Source: Mycolicibacterium frederiksbergense
GTDB lineage: Bacteria > Actinomycetota > Actinomycetes > Mycobacteriales > Mycobacteriaceae
Length of the DNA: 64,000 bases
Assembly (NCBI RefSeq): GCF_029893345.1
Contig: NZ_JARXVE010000003.1
Coordinates: 620,001-684,000 of the forward strand
Reading direction: 5' to 3'
Under the pieces are notes generated by a model. That model was not told the DNA's origin, searched no databases, and saw only the letters and a list, made by a program, of their open reading frames with translations. A program made the translations under genes and the position numbers. Shown piece after piece: positions 43,490-52,171 of this stretch; position 1 is the first letter of the stretch; the number at the start of each line of letters is the position of its first letter.

Positions 43490-46400
43490 TTACCGGGCCG
43501 GCCACCACATCCGGTTGCCCAGCAGGCTCATCGCGGCAGGCACCAGATATGTCCGCACAACGGTGATGTCGAGCAGCAGGCCGATGCCGACGGTGGAACC
43601 GATCTGCACCAGATTGAGCACCGTCCCACTGGTGAGCGCGAACATGGTGATCGCGAAAACCACTCCCGCGGTGGTGATCACACTTCCGGTGCTGCCGAAC
43701 CCGCGGATGATGCCGCTGATCACGCCACTGTGGGACTCCTCCCGGATGCGGGCGGCGAACAGCATGCTGTAGTCGGCGCCGACGGCGACCAGCGCCATGA
43801 ACGACACCGGGAAGACCGACCAATCCAGGTTGATGCCGATGATGTGCTGCCAGATCAGGGTGGACATCCCGGCTGCGGCACCGAAGGACAGCACCACCGC
43901 CGCGATCATCAGCACGGGTGCCACCAGGCTGCGCAGCATCACGATCAGCACCAGCAGCACTGCCGCCACCGCGACGACACCGAAAAGTGTGAAATCACGC
44001 CAGGTTTGGTCGATGTGACGTTGGGACAGCGAGGCCAGCCCGGTTGACTCGATGTCCGCGTGTTCCAGCACGGTGCCGGTGGCGGCGTTGTTCGCGGCGG
44101 CGATGACATCCGGTACGGCACCCATGGCCTCGGGGCCGTACGGGTTCACCGCCCACACCACCATCATGCGGGCGCTGTGGCCGTCCGGTGAGATGAGTAG
44201 TCGCTCGCCCGCGGTGAACCTGCGGTCGTTGCGGCCCTCCGCAGGCAGGTAGAAGCCGCGACCCGCGCCCGTGACGGTGTCGGCGGAAAGCCGGCGCAGG
44301 AAATCCGAGGCCCGGTTGAGCCCGGTGCTGAGTTCGGTGGTCAGTGCCACCATGGTGTCGGTACCGGATTTGACCTGTCCGAGTCCGGATGTGAGCCGAC
44401 CTAGACCGGTTGACAGCTCGTTGATTCCGGCCATCAGCCGGTTGAGGTCACCGCGGGTCTGCTCGGGGGTACGGGTGCCGAGCTGGTCGAGCATGGTCCG
44501 CAGTCCTTTGATGCCCGCTCGGAGATCGGGCAGGGTGTCCAGCGCGGTGGCCACCGGACGCTCGGGCACCAGCGGTGCGGCAAGCGTCAGGCCGTTGAGC
44601 GCGACGATCGCGCGTCCACCGGTGGCCGTGTTCAGATCGGCGAAGGCCTGCCGGGCCCGCATACACGCGCTGTCCGCGATGCAGTCCGGGGCTGGTTCGG
44701 CCGCCGTGAGCGGATCGAACACCGCGTGCACCGCCGCCGTCGGAGCGGCCAATTTGTCTCTGGTGATATCGATTTCGTTCACCGCCCGGTCCAGTTGATC
44801 GGTGGCGCTGGACATGGTGCGCACCACGGCCGCTACGTCGAGTGATCCGTCCGAGACGGTATTGACCACCCGGTTCGCGGATTCCAGCGTGCCGAGCAGG
44901 GTTCGGGTGAGGGCGACGAGATCGTGTGCGCCCTTGGCGAGCTCGGGCAGCCTGTCTGCGGCGTTGGCGGAGCCGTCGTGCAGCTGGGTCACGCCTGCTG
45001 CGAGTGCCTTGAGTGCTGGGATGGCCTGCTCGACGCGGGCGTGCGCGTCGGACAAGCCGTCACCGACCTGAGCGGTCTGTGATCCGATCGCCGTCTCGGG
45101 CAATGGCTTTCCGTCGGGACGGGTGATCGACCGGACGTAGGCGACCTGCGGGACGTTGCCGATCGACATCGCGATGAGGTCCAGCGCGGCCAGATCGTTG
45201 GTGTTGCGCATGTCGTGATCGGCTCGGATGGTCACGAATTCCGGTGCGGCCTCGTTGACACCCCAGTGCCGGTAGACCGCGTCATAGCCGCGCTTGCTGT
45301 CGGTGGACCGCAACTGCATGGCGTTCTCGTCGATATTCGGCTGGAAGGTGACCAGTACCGCGCTGGTGGCGAGCAGGAACACCAGTGACGCGGCGACCAG
45401 GGCGGGCGCCCGGCGCACGATGGCGGCTCCGCGGCGCCGCCACCGACGTTCGTCGAGCGGGCGGGGCTCGGCGTAGCCACGCCGGCCCCACAGCGCCATG
45501 ATGGCCGGGGTGAGCGTCAGGCTGACCGCCATGGTGATCGCGATCGATAGCGCGATCGGCGGCCCCGCGGTGCGGAACATGCCGATCTTGGTGAACACCA
45601 TGGCCATTCCGGCGCCGGCGATGGTCAGCGCCGACGCGATGACGATGCCCGCCGTGTGTGCCCCGGACCGGGCCACCGAGTCATCGACGGACATCCCGCG
45701 CCGTCGGCCCTCGTGGTAGTTCGCCAGCAGGAAGATGCCGTAGTCGGTGCCTGCGCCGAGCACCATGGCGGTCACCAGCGCGATGGTGAAGTTGGAGACC
45801 GACAGCAGATCGTTGCCGCCGAGCCACGAGATCACCGGGCGCGCCACACCCAGTGAGATGCCCACCGTGAGAAGGGGAATCATCGCGGTCAGCAGCGAGC
45901 GGTAGACCGCCAGCAGCAACAGCGTGATCAGCGCGACCGAGACGACGGTGATGATGGCCAGTGACGTGTCGATGGCGGAGAACAGGTCTGACAGCGTCGG
46001 AGCTGCGCCCGTGAAATGCACGTCGACACCAGGTGGACGCGGCAGTGCGTCGACCGCGGCGCGGACGTTCTCGGTGGACCGGTGCGCGCGGGTGGAGCCG
46101 ACGTCGCCGGTGGTCGCGACGATCAGATGGATGGCCTTCCCGTCCGGGCTCAGGCCGAGTTTCTCCAGCCCGGGTGTGCCGTAGGTGTCCAGCACGTAGG
46201 CCACGTCGTCGGTATCGGCCACCAGGCGCGACACCAGGTCACGGTAGTAGGCGGCGTCGGCAGGCCCGAGGGTCCGGTCACTCGACACCACGATGCTGCC
46301 GACCGCAGTCGTGTCGGGGACGCCGAAGTCGCGGGACATCTGCCGAAGGGTTTCAGTGGTCGGGCTTTCCGGGGTGAACGGTGCGGAGTGCTCGGCGACG

Positions 46401-46525
46401 GTGTGTTCGAGCTGCGGAATCGCCAGGTTGAGCGCGCCGGCCAGCACCAACCACACCCCGAGGACCCACCAGGCATGCTTCGCGCAGGCTCGCGTGAGTT
46501 TGCCGAAGATCGCGAGATCATGCAT
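43490..46525 (-). CDS. MmpL/RND-family transporter
   Basis: The 1011-residue protein starts at ATG 46525 (MHDLAIFGKLTRACAKH); an upstream TTG falls inside the operator and is rejected. It has the MmpL layout with twelve helices, including LVTAMVLGAGTDYGIFLLAN and LVAVGADYSMLFAARI, whose Asp-Tyr pairs serve the proton relay. The second periplasmic domain is long (over 350 residues) and rich in predicted coiled helices, as in MmpL4/5-type lipid or siderophore exporters rather than MmpL3. No MmpS partner is adjacent. It is divergent from a TetR gene with two operators between them, so it is probably repressed by that regulator. Confidence 0.9.
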   Translation of the reverse strand: MHDLAIFGKLTRACAKHAWWVLGVWLVLAGALNLAIPQLEHTVAEHSAPFTPESPTTETLRQMSRDFGVPDTTAVGSIVVSSDRTLGPADAAYYRDLVSRLVADTDDVAYVLDTYGTPGLEKLGLSPDGKAIHLIVATTGDVGSTRAHRSTENVRAAVDALPRPPGVDVHFTGAAPTLSDLFSAIDTSLAIITVVSVALITLLLLAVYRSLLTAMIPLLTVGISLGVARPVISWLGGNDLLSVSNFTIALVTAMVLGAGTDYGIFLLANYHEGRRRGMSVDDSVARSGAHTAGIVIASALTIAGAGMAMVFTKIGMFRTAGPPIALSIAITMAVSLTLTPAIMALWGRRGYAEPRPLDERRWRRRGAAIVRRAPALVAASLVFLLATSAVLVTFQPNIDENAMQLRSTDSKRGYDAVYRHWGVNEAAPEFVTIRADHDMRNTNDLAALDLIAMSIGNVPQVAYVRSITRPDGKPLPETAIGSQTAQVGDGLSDAHARVEQAIPALKALAAGVTQLHDGSANAADRLPELAKGAHDLVALTRTLLGTLESANRVVNTVSDGSLDVAAVVRTMSSATDQLDRAVNEIDITRDKLAAPTAAVHAVFDPLTAAEPAPDCIADSACMRARQAFADLNTATGGRAIVALNGLTLAAPLVPERPVATALDTLPDLRAGIKGLRTMLDQLGTRTPEQTRGDLNRLMAGINELSTGLGRLTSGLGQVKSGTDTMVALTTELSTGLNRASDFLRRLSADTVTGAGRGFYLPAEGRNDRRFTAGERLLISPDGHSARMMVVWAVNPYGPEAMGAVPDVIAAANNAATGTVLEHADIESTGLASLSQRHIDQTWRDFTLFGVVAVAAVLLVLIVMLRSLVAPVLMIAAVVLSFGAAAGMSTLIWQHIIGINLDWSVFPVSFMALVAVGADYSMLFAARIREESHSGVISGIIRGFGSTGSVITTAGVVFAITMFALTSGTVLNLVQIGSTVGIGLLLDITVVRTYLVPAAMSLLGNRMWWPAR

Positions 46526-46535
46526 TCCGGGATCG

Positions 46536-46551
46536 TAGACCAATCGGTCTA
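46536..46551. promoter_or_regulatory. palindromic TetR-type operator, copy 1
   Basis: TAGACC-AATC-GGTCTA is a perfect 6-bp inverted repeat with a 4-bp spacer. It starts 11 nt upstream of the MmpL gene ATG and probably overlaps its promoter. Confidence 0.75.
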
Positions 46552-46568
46552 TACGATGCCGAGTAGCA

Positions 46569-46584
46569 TGGACTGACCGGTCTA
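46569..46584. promoter_or_regulatory. palindromic TetR-type operator, copy 2
   Basis: TGGACTGACCGGTCTA matches copy 1 at 12 of 16 positions and keeps the CGGTCTA half-site. It lies 27 nt before the TetR start codon, which fits autoregulation. Confidence 0.68.
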
Positions 46585-46610
46585 TTTGGTGATGTGGGGT
46601 GTGGGTGCAG

Positions 46611-47177
46611 ATGGCGGGCCCGCGGGAACGGCTGATTCAGAGCGCGATCCAGCTGATGCGTGAACGCGGGGTGCACGCGACTGGTCTGAGCGATCTACTC
46701 GAGCACAGCCACACTGCGCGAGGATCGATCTACCAGCACTTTCCCGCAGGGAAGATTCAGTTGATGGCGCAGGCGACGCTGGACGCCGGGCGGGCGATCA
46801 CAGCCAGAATCGAGGAGCTGACGCAGACGCTGCCCGCCGACGACGTGATCAAGGCGTTCGTGGCCGGCTGGAAACAGGACCTCACGGACAGCTCGTTTAC
46901 GGCTGGATGCCCCATCATGGCAGCTGCCCAGGCTGGGCCGGATGCGCTCTCGGTGCGCGAAGCGTCGGCCGAGGTGTTTGCGGATTGGGCGAGGGTGATC
47001 GCCGGTTCGATCGAGTCGAAGGGTGTGGGCCAGACAACGGCGGCCTCGCTCGGAAGCTTCATCGTCAGCGCACTGGAAGGCGCCATCATCCAGTGTCGGA
47101 GTGCACGGTCCCTGCAGCCGCTCGATGACGCCCGCGCTGGCCTGATGTTGCTGCTGCGCAACGTCGGCGCTGAGTGA
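46611..47177 (+). CDS. TetR/AcrR-family regulator (LmrA/YxaF-like)
   Basis: The 188-residue protein has an N-terminal helix-turn-helix (RERLIQSAIQLMRERGVHAT, then LSDLLEHSHTARGSIYQHF) and a C-terminal domain with FTAGCPIMAAAQAG, typical of the LmrA/YxaF branch that often controls transporters. ATG 46611 is chosen; an in-frame GTG at 46599 would add four residues. It is divergent from the MmpL gene with two related operators between, so it likely represses both genes until a ligand binds. The ligand is unknown. Confidence 0.9.
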   Translation: MAGPRERLIQSAIQLMRERGVHATGLSDLLEHSHTARGSIYQHFPAGKIQLMAQATLDAGRAITARIEELTQTLPADDVIKAFVAGWKQDLTDSSFTAGCPIMAAAQAGPDALSVREASAEVFADWARVIAGSIESKGVGQTTAASLGSFIVSALEGAIIQCRSARSLQPLDDARAGLMLLLRNVGAE

Positions 47178-47535
47178 GTGTGGTCCATCTACTGCGCAAG
47201 CATTGCCACATCCGATATTTAGGTTGACCTGAAACTATTGTTCACGTTTATGACCAGCAAAGTTACCGAAGTCTGACGACATTATTCATAGACTCACTAC
47301 GTTGCTGGGCGTAGTGGATGAGGGTAACCTTCCCGGCAGCGAAGGGGAGTAGTTCCTGACCGTCGGGCCACACCGACGGGATGCGGATGGTCGACATACT
47401 GGCGGCGGTGAGTCGCCCGGTCATCCACCGGAGGCGATATCCGGCGAGCGAGACCTTCGGCCGACACACACATGTCGGTCCGAGGTTTCGTCGCACGTAG
47501 ATGAGGTTCGGGCCGCCGGAATGCAAGGACCGCAC
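47178..47535. promoter_or_regulatory. intergenic region with imperfect palindrome and promoter of the antiporter gene
   Basis: This 358-nt gap is lower in GC than its neighbours between 47195 and 47300. It contains the imperfect palindrome TTTAGGT-TG-ACCTGAA (47218-47233) and a possible small minus-strand gene (47263-47424). The promoter of the plus-strand antiporter gene should lie in its second half; AAGGA precedes the GTG at 47536. Confidence 0.4.
47263..47424 (-). CDS. possible small protein of 53 residues
   Basis: A minus-strand frame starting at ATG 47424 encodes MTGRLTAASMSTIRIPSVW and goes on with PDGQELLPFAAGKVTLIHYA, ending RSESMNNVVRLR. The composition is that of a normal soluble protein rather than the arginine-rich shadow frames of this genome, and the stretch lies in a true intergenic gap. 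The open frame extends upstream, so the start is uncertain. No family is recognised, and no strong ribosome site is visible. Confidence 0.35.
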   Translation of the reverse strand: MTGRLTAASMSTIRIPSVWPDGQELLPFAAGKVTLIHYAQQRSESMNNVVRLR

Positions 47536-48774
47536 GTGACCCGCACACACGGACGAACACTCGCCCGGTCGTTGAGCATCGCCGCCGTCTTCATCCTGCC
47601 GGCCCTGGTTGTCAGGTTCGCCGGTATGAACCTGAATCCCGTTGTCGCCCTGGCGATCTACGGTGTGGCCGTGGTCGCCGCCAGCTTCCTGCTGGCCTGG
47701 GCTGCCGAGGCCGCGCAGATCGACGTGTCCGGCGGGCTCGCCATCGCGGTCCTGGCGCTGATCGCGGTGCTGCCCGAATACGCCGTCGACCTCTACTACG
47801 CGTACACCGCGGGCGGAAACCCGGAGTATGTGCAGTACGCCGCGGCCAACATGACCGGATCGAACCGGCTGTTGATGGGTGTGGGCTGGCCGGTGGTCGT
47901 GCTGGTCGGGCTGTGGGTGGCCCGCAAGATGTCCGGACACAAACGCGACAGCATGGCACTGGACCCGGGCAACCGCGTCGAACTCGGCTTCCTGTTGATC
48001 GCCGGGGTCATCGCCTTCGTCATCCCGGCCACCGGTCGCATCCACCTTGTGCTCGGTGTCGCGCTGCTGGCCTGGTTCGGCTTCTACCTGTACAAGATGA
48101 GCCGCGGCGAGGTCGAAGAGCCCGATCTGATCGGCACCGCGGCGGCGATCGGCGCACTGCCGACCCGGGCCCGGCGGTCGAGTGTCGTAGCGCTGTTCGT
48201 GATCGCCGGTGCGGTCATCCTGCTGTGCGCCGAACCGTTCGCCGAGAGCCTGATCGGGGCCGGCACGCAGCTGGGGATCGACCAGTTCCTGCTGGTGCAG
48301 TGGCTGGCGCCGCTGGCATCGGAGGCGCCCGAGTTCATCATTGCGATCATTTTCGCCAGCCGCGGCAATGGCACCGCCGCTATCGCCACCCTGATCTCAT
48401 CCAAGGTGAATCAGTGGACGCTGCTGATGGGCTCGCTGCCGATCGCCTACCTGGCCGGTGGTGGAGGCACCGCGCTGGTACTCGACGGCAGGCAGATCGA
48501 AGAGGTCCTGCTGACCGCCACCCAGACCATGATGGGCGTCGCGCTGATTCTGGCGCTGCGGTTCCACCGCTACACCGCGCTGGCGCTGCTGGCACTGTTC
48601 GCGGTGCAGTTCCCGATCACCTCGACCGAGGGCCGGTTGGTGCTGTGCGGGGTGTACGCGGTGTTGGCTGTGGTCGGGTTCGTGATGAATCGTCGCCACC
48701 TGGCCGCCACGCTGCGCGTGCCGTTCATGCCGGCCCGCGATGTGATCCAGCCCGTCTTGACACCCGTCAAGTAG
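47536..48774 (+). CDS. CaCA-type cation (sodium/calcium) antiporter
   Basis: The membrane protein of 412 residues has ten or so helices in two inverted halves. The alpha-1 repeat reads ALIAVLPEYAVDLYYAY with AANMTGSNRLLMG, and the alpha-2 repeat reads PLASEAPEFIIAIIFASRG with ISSKVNQWTLLMGSLP. The acidic residues in PEY and PEF are the expected ion ligands of the CaCA superfamily. GTG 47536 is preferred because AAGGA lies 6 nt before it; ATG 47521 is an alternative. Ion specificity cannot be told from sequence. Confidence 0.88.
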   Translation: MTRTHGRTLARSLSIAAVFILPALVVRFAGMNLNPVVALAIYGVAVVAASFLLAWAAEAAQIDVSGGLAIAVLALIAVLPEYAVDLYYAYTAGGNPEYVQYAAANMTGSNRLLMGVGWPVVVLVGLWVARKMSGHKRDSMALDPGNRVELGFLLIAGVIAFVIPATGRIHLVLGVALLAWFGFYLYKMSRGEVEEPDLIGTAAAIGALPTRARRSSVVALFVIAGAVILLCAEPFAESLIGAGTQLGIDQFLLVQWLAPLASEAPEFIIAIIFASRGNGTAAIATLISSKVNQWTLLMGSLPIAYLAGGGGTALVLDGRQIEEVLLTATQTMMGVALILALRFHRYTALALLALFAVQFPITSTEGRLVLCGVYAVLAVVGFVMNRRHLAATLRVPFMPARDVIQPVLTPVK

Positions 48775-48781
48775 CGCCCAT

Positions 48782-48787
48782 TACAGT
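48782..48787 (+). promoter_or_regulatory. candidate -10 box of fadD4, leaderless
   Basis: TACAGT ends 6 nt before ATG 48794. No ribosome site lies in the 19-nt gap after the antiporter stop, so transcription probably begins on the start codon. Confidence 0.5.
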
Positions 48788-48793
48788 CGGGTC

Positions 48794-50308
48794 ATGCAGA
48801 TCCGCGAGCATGTCGGTGCCAACAAGCCGGCAGTCGTCCTCTACCCCTCCGGCACCGTTGTCACCTTCGACGAACTCGAGGTGCGGGCGAACCGGCTAGC
48901 GCACTACTTCCGGCAGCAGGGGCTGGCCGAGGGTGATGTGGTCGCGATCCTGATGGAGAACAACGAGCACATCCATGCGGTGATGTGGGCGGCGCGCCGC
49001 AGCGGGCTGTACTACGTGCCGATCAACACCCATCTGACCGCCGCCGAGGCGGCCTACATCATCGACAACAGCGGCGCCAAGGCCATCGTCGGATCGGCCG
49101 CGCTCAAGGACCTCCTGAGCGGGCTCGACAAGGAACTGCCCAACGGCCTGCCGGGCACCCTGCTGATTGCCGACGGCGAGCTGGACGGCTGGCAGCGGTA
49201 CCCCGAAGCGGTCGCCGACCAGCCGGACACCCCGATCGACGACGAGCGCGACGGTGATCTGCTGCAGTACTCCTCCGGTACCACCGGCCGTCCCAAGGGC
49301 ATCAAACGCGAACTCCCGCATGTGCCGCCGTCGGAAACCCCGGGCATGATGGCCGCGCTCGTCGGGTTCTGGATGCACCCCGATGCGGTGTATCTGAGCC
49401 CGGCGCCGCTCTACCACACCGCGCCGTCGGTGTGGTCGATGCAGGTGCAGGCCGCCGGTATCACCACCGTGGTGTTGGAGAAGTTCGACCCCGAGGGCAC
49501 ACTCGACGCGATCCAGAAGCATGGGGTGACGCACGGACAGTTCGTCCCGGTGATGTTCACCCGGATGCTGAAACTCCCTGAATCGGTACGTAATTCCTAC
49601 GACCTCTCCAGCCTGCAGCGGGTCATGCACGCCGCGGCGCCGTGCCCGGTGGAGATCAAGCATCAGATGATCGACTGGTGGGGGCCGATCGTCGACGAGT
49701 ACTACGCCTCCTCGGAGGCCATCGGTGCCACGGTGATCTTCGCCGAGGATTGGCTGGCGCACCCCGGGTCGGTCGGCAAGCCGATGAACGGGGGCGTGCA
49801 CATCCTCGATGAGGACGGCAACGAGTTGCCCGCCGGTCAGGCCGGCGAAATCTACTTCGAGGGCGGCGCCGATTTCGAGTACCTCAACGATGCCGAGAAG
49901 ACCGCCTCCTCCCGCGACTCGCACGGCTGGAAGACGGTGGGGGACATCGGGTATCTCGATGAGGACGGCTACCTGTACCTGACCGATCGCCGGCACCACA
50001 TGATCATCTCCGGCGGGGTGAACATCTATCCGCAGGAGGCCGAGAACATGCTCGTGGTCCACCCGAAGGTGATGGACGCCGCGGTGTTCGGCATCCCGGA
50101 CGACGAGATGGGGCAGTGCGTCAAGGCTGTGGTGCAGACCGTGGATCCGGCGGATGCCACCCCGGAATTCGAGCATGAGCTCCTCGACTGGCTGCGCGAA
50201 CGCCTGGCGCACTACAAGTGCCCGCGGACGATCTCGTTCGAGGCGCAGCTGCCCCGCACCGATACCGGCAAGATGTTCAAACAGGAGCTGATAAACAAGT
50301 ACTCGTGA
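48794..50308 (+). CDS. fadD4: acyl-CoA synthetase FadD4
   Basis: The 504-residue enzyme of the ANL superfamily activates a carboxylic acid as acyl-adenylate and then acyl-CoA. Motifs: AMP-binding loop LLQYSSGTTGRPKGIKRE, DEYYASSEAIGATV, the hinge region GDIGYLDEDGYLYLTDRRHHMI and the catalytic lysine in PRTDTGKMFKQEL. It is the positional equivalent of Rv0214. The GTG of the next gene overlaps its stop as GTGA, making it the first gene of a coupled six-gene operon. Its substrate is unknown. Confidence 0.92.
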   Translation: MQIREHVGANKPAVVLYPSGTVVTFDELEVRANRLAHYFRQQGLAEGDVVAILMENNEHIHAVMWAARRSGLYYVPINTHLTAAEAAYIIDNSGAKAIVGSAALKDLLSGLDKELPNGLPGTLLIADGELDGWQRYPEAVADQPDTPIDDERDGDLLQYSSGTTGRPKGIKRELPHVPPSETPGMMAALVGFWMHPDAVYLSPAPLYHTAPSVWSMQVQAAGITTVVLEKFDPEGTLDAIQKHGVTHGQFVPVMFTRMLKLPESVRNSYDLSSLQRVMHAAAPCPVEIKHQMIDWWGPIVDEYYASSEAIGATVIFAEDWLAHPGSVGKPMNGGVHILDEDGNELPAGQAGEIYFEGGADFEYLNDAEKTASSRDSHGWKTVGDIGYLDEDGYLYLTDRRHHMIISGGVNIYPQEAENMLVVHPKVMDAAVFGIPDDEMGQCVKAVVQTVDPADATPEFEHELLDWLRERLAHYKCPRTISFEAQLPRTDTGKMFKQELINKYS

Positions 50309-51189
50309 CGGTTCTGCAGCTGCCCGCCGGTATCCGCGTCGGGGTCGGAAACCCGGTCGAGGCCGCCACGTTCACGCTGACCGAACGCCCGTGCGACGAC
50401 CGGCGGGCGGTCACCGTGGCGTCGGTCGAGCAGACCTTGGCTGAACTAACCCAGCGGTGCGAGACGTGGCCGCAGGCCGCGGCCGTATGTGACGACGTGC
50501 TGCGCAGCGTCGACGTGACCGTGCCCGCGTTCGGCGGGGTGATCACCGAATCGCTGGCTTACTCCACGCTGCAGTCGGGTTCGGAGTTCGCCCGGTGGCT
50601 GGCCGAGCGCGGGCCGGCCACGGTTCCGCAGCTGCCCGATCCGGTGCAGGCCCACCGCGACGGAAACACGCTGCACGTCCGGTTCAATCGGCCGCAGCGG
50701 CACAACGCGTTCTCCACCGACGCCAGGGCCGCGTTGCTCGAAGCGCTCGAAGTGGCCCGGCTGGATCCGTCGGTCGACGAGGTGGTGCTGGGCGGTAACG
50801 GCCGATCGTTTTGCAGCGGCGGCGATCTCGCCGAATTCGGCTCGTTCGACGATCCGGCCAGCGCACACCTGGCCCGCACCCGGCACAGTCCGGCTCTGGT
50901 GCTCGACGAGCTGACCACCCGGCTGGGGCGGCGCTGCCGCGCCGAGGTGCACGGCCAAGTGCTGGGCAGCGGCCTGGAGATGGCGTGCTACTGCGGGTGG
51001 GTCAGATGCCACCCGGAGGCGACGATCGGTCTGCCGGAACTGGCGCTGGGATTGATACCGGGGGCGGGTGGCACGGTCAGCATCACCCGGCGCATCGGCC
51101 GGTGGCGCACCGCGTACCTGGTGCTTTCCGGCGCCACCATCGATGCCGCCACGGCGCTGGCCTGGGGCCTGGTCGACGAGGTGGCTTAG
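50305..51189 (+). CDS. enoyl-CoA hydratase/isomerase-like protein with apparently rearranged domain order
   Basis: The 294-residue protein starts at GTG 50305, overlapping fadD4 by 4 nt. The crotonase core occupies about residues 110-294: VRFNRPQRHNAFS, the oxyanion loop SFCSGGDLAEF, HGQVLGSGLEMACY, and GLPELALGLIPGAGGT. It stops right after ATALAWGLVDEVA, where ordinary crotonases continue with about 60 residues of C-terminal helices. Instead, residues about 45-105 contain helical sequence such as VITESLAYSTLQSGSEFARW, which resembles that missing tail. A circular permutation is inferred. Residues for acid-base catalysis need checking by alignment. The likely substrate is the FadD4 product after oxidation. 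Confidence 0.8.
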   Translation: MTVLQLPAGIRVGVGNPVEAATFTLTERPCDDRRAVTVASVEQTLAELTQRCETWPQAAAVCDDVLRSVDVTVPAFGGVITESLAYSTLQSGSEFARWLAERGPATVPQLPDPVQAHRDGNTLHVRFNRPQRHNAFSTDARAALLEALEVARLDPSVDEVVLGGNGRSFCSGGDLAEFGSFDDPASAHLARTRHSPALVLDELTTRLGRRCRAEVHGQVLGSGLEMACYCGWVRCHPEATIGLPELALGLIPGAGGTVSITRRIGRWRTAYLVLSGATIDAATALAWGLVDEVA

Positions 51190-51190
51190 A

Positions 51191-52171
51191 GTGCCAGATG
51201 TGAGACACGGTGGTCCCTACTTCGACGATCTGGCGGTCGGTCAGGTATTCGACACCGCACCGTCGATGACGCTTACCGCCGGCGCGGCCGCGACACATCA
51301 GGCGATTCTCGGTGACCGGATGCGGCTGGCGCTGGACGCCGAACTAGCGGCCGCGGTGACCGGAGCGCCGGGTCCGCTGGCACATCCAGCGCTGGTCTGC
51401 GATGTGGCGATCGGACAGAGCACGCTGGTGACCCAGCGGGTGAAGGCCAACCTGTTCTACCGCGGGCTGGCCTTTCATCGCTACCCGGTGATCGGTGAAA
51501 CGTTGACCACTCGCACCGAAGTTGTTGGACTCAAACAGAATTCGGCCAAACCGGGGCGGGAGTCCACCGGTCTGGCGGCGCTGCGGATGACCACCGTCGA
51601 TCAGGACCAGCGGCTGGTGCTGGACTTCTATCGGTGCGCCATGCTGCCGCTGTCCGAGGGTGCCGGCGACACTGGCCACGCCGATGACCTGTCGGCGATC
51701 GGTGCGGATGCGGCTGAGCGGCCGGACCCGACCGTCGGCTGGGATGCCGACGCTTTCCGCGCCCGAGTGCCCGGGCCGCATTGCGACCATGGCCTGGCCG
51801 GCGCGATGTTGCACAGCACTGCCGACGTGGTCAGTAGCGCCCCGGAGCTGGCCCGGTTGACCTTGAATATTGCTGCCACCCACCATGATTGGCGTGCCGG
51901 TGGCAAGCGTCTGGTGTACGGCGGACACACCATCGGCCTGGCGTTGGCCCAGGCCAGCCGGTTGTTGCCGAATCTGGTCACCGTGCTGGGCTGGGAATCC
52001 TGTGACCACATCGGTCCGGTGCACGAGGGCGACACGCTGTTCAGCGAACTGCATGTGGAATCGGCCGAGGCTGGGGTACTGCGGTTGCGTTCGCTGGTGT
52101 TTGCCGCCGGCGGCCCCGACGGCGCTGATCGTCAGGTTCTGGACTGGCGGTTCAGCGCGCTGCAGTTCTGA
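51191..52171 (+). CDS. double-hotdog MaoC-like protein (Rv0216-like)
   Basis: The 326-residue protein begins with GTG 51191 one nt after the preceding stop. It resembles Rv0216, a double-hotdog-fold protein related to R-specific enoyl-CoA hydratases and MaoC proteins: GGPYFDDLAVGQVFDTAPS at the start, GDRMRLALDAELA, and a second hotdog with LTLNIAATHHDWRAG and RLVYGGHTIGLALAQASRL. The hydratase Asp/His signature is not obvious, as noted for Rv0216 itself. Acyl-CoA binding is likely; the reaction is uncertain. It is coupled to the CoA-transferase gene by a TGATG overlap. Confidence 0.82.
   Translation: MPDVRHGGPYFDDLAVGQVFDTAPSMTLTAGAAATHQAILGDRMRLALDAELAAAVTGAPGPLAHPALVCDVAIGQSTLVTQRVKANLFYRGLAFHRYPVIGETLTTRTEVVGLKQNSAKPGRESTGLAALRMTTVDQDQRLVLDFYRCAMLPLSEGAGDTGHADDLSAIGADAAERPDPTVGWDADAFRARVPGPHCDHGLAGAMLHSTADVVSSAPELARLTLNIAATHHDWRAGGKRLVYGGHTIGLALAQASRLLPNLVTVLGWESCDHIGPVHEGDTLFSELHVESAEAGVLRLRSLVFAAGGPDGADRQVLDWRFSALQF

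Noticed and set aside
46526..46543. TTG start for the MmpL-family gene at 46543
   Set aside because: It would place the first codons inside a perfect operator palindrome; the ATG at 46525 is a better start.
47218..47233. IdeR-box-like sequence TTTAGGTTGACCTGAA
   Set aside because: The arms resemble half of the iron box but the spacing is too short for the 19-bp IdeR consensus and one arm has a mismatch.
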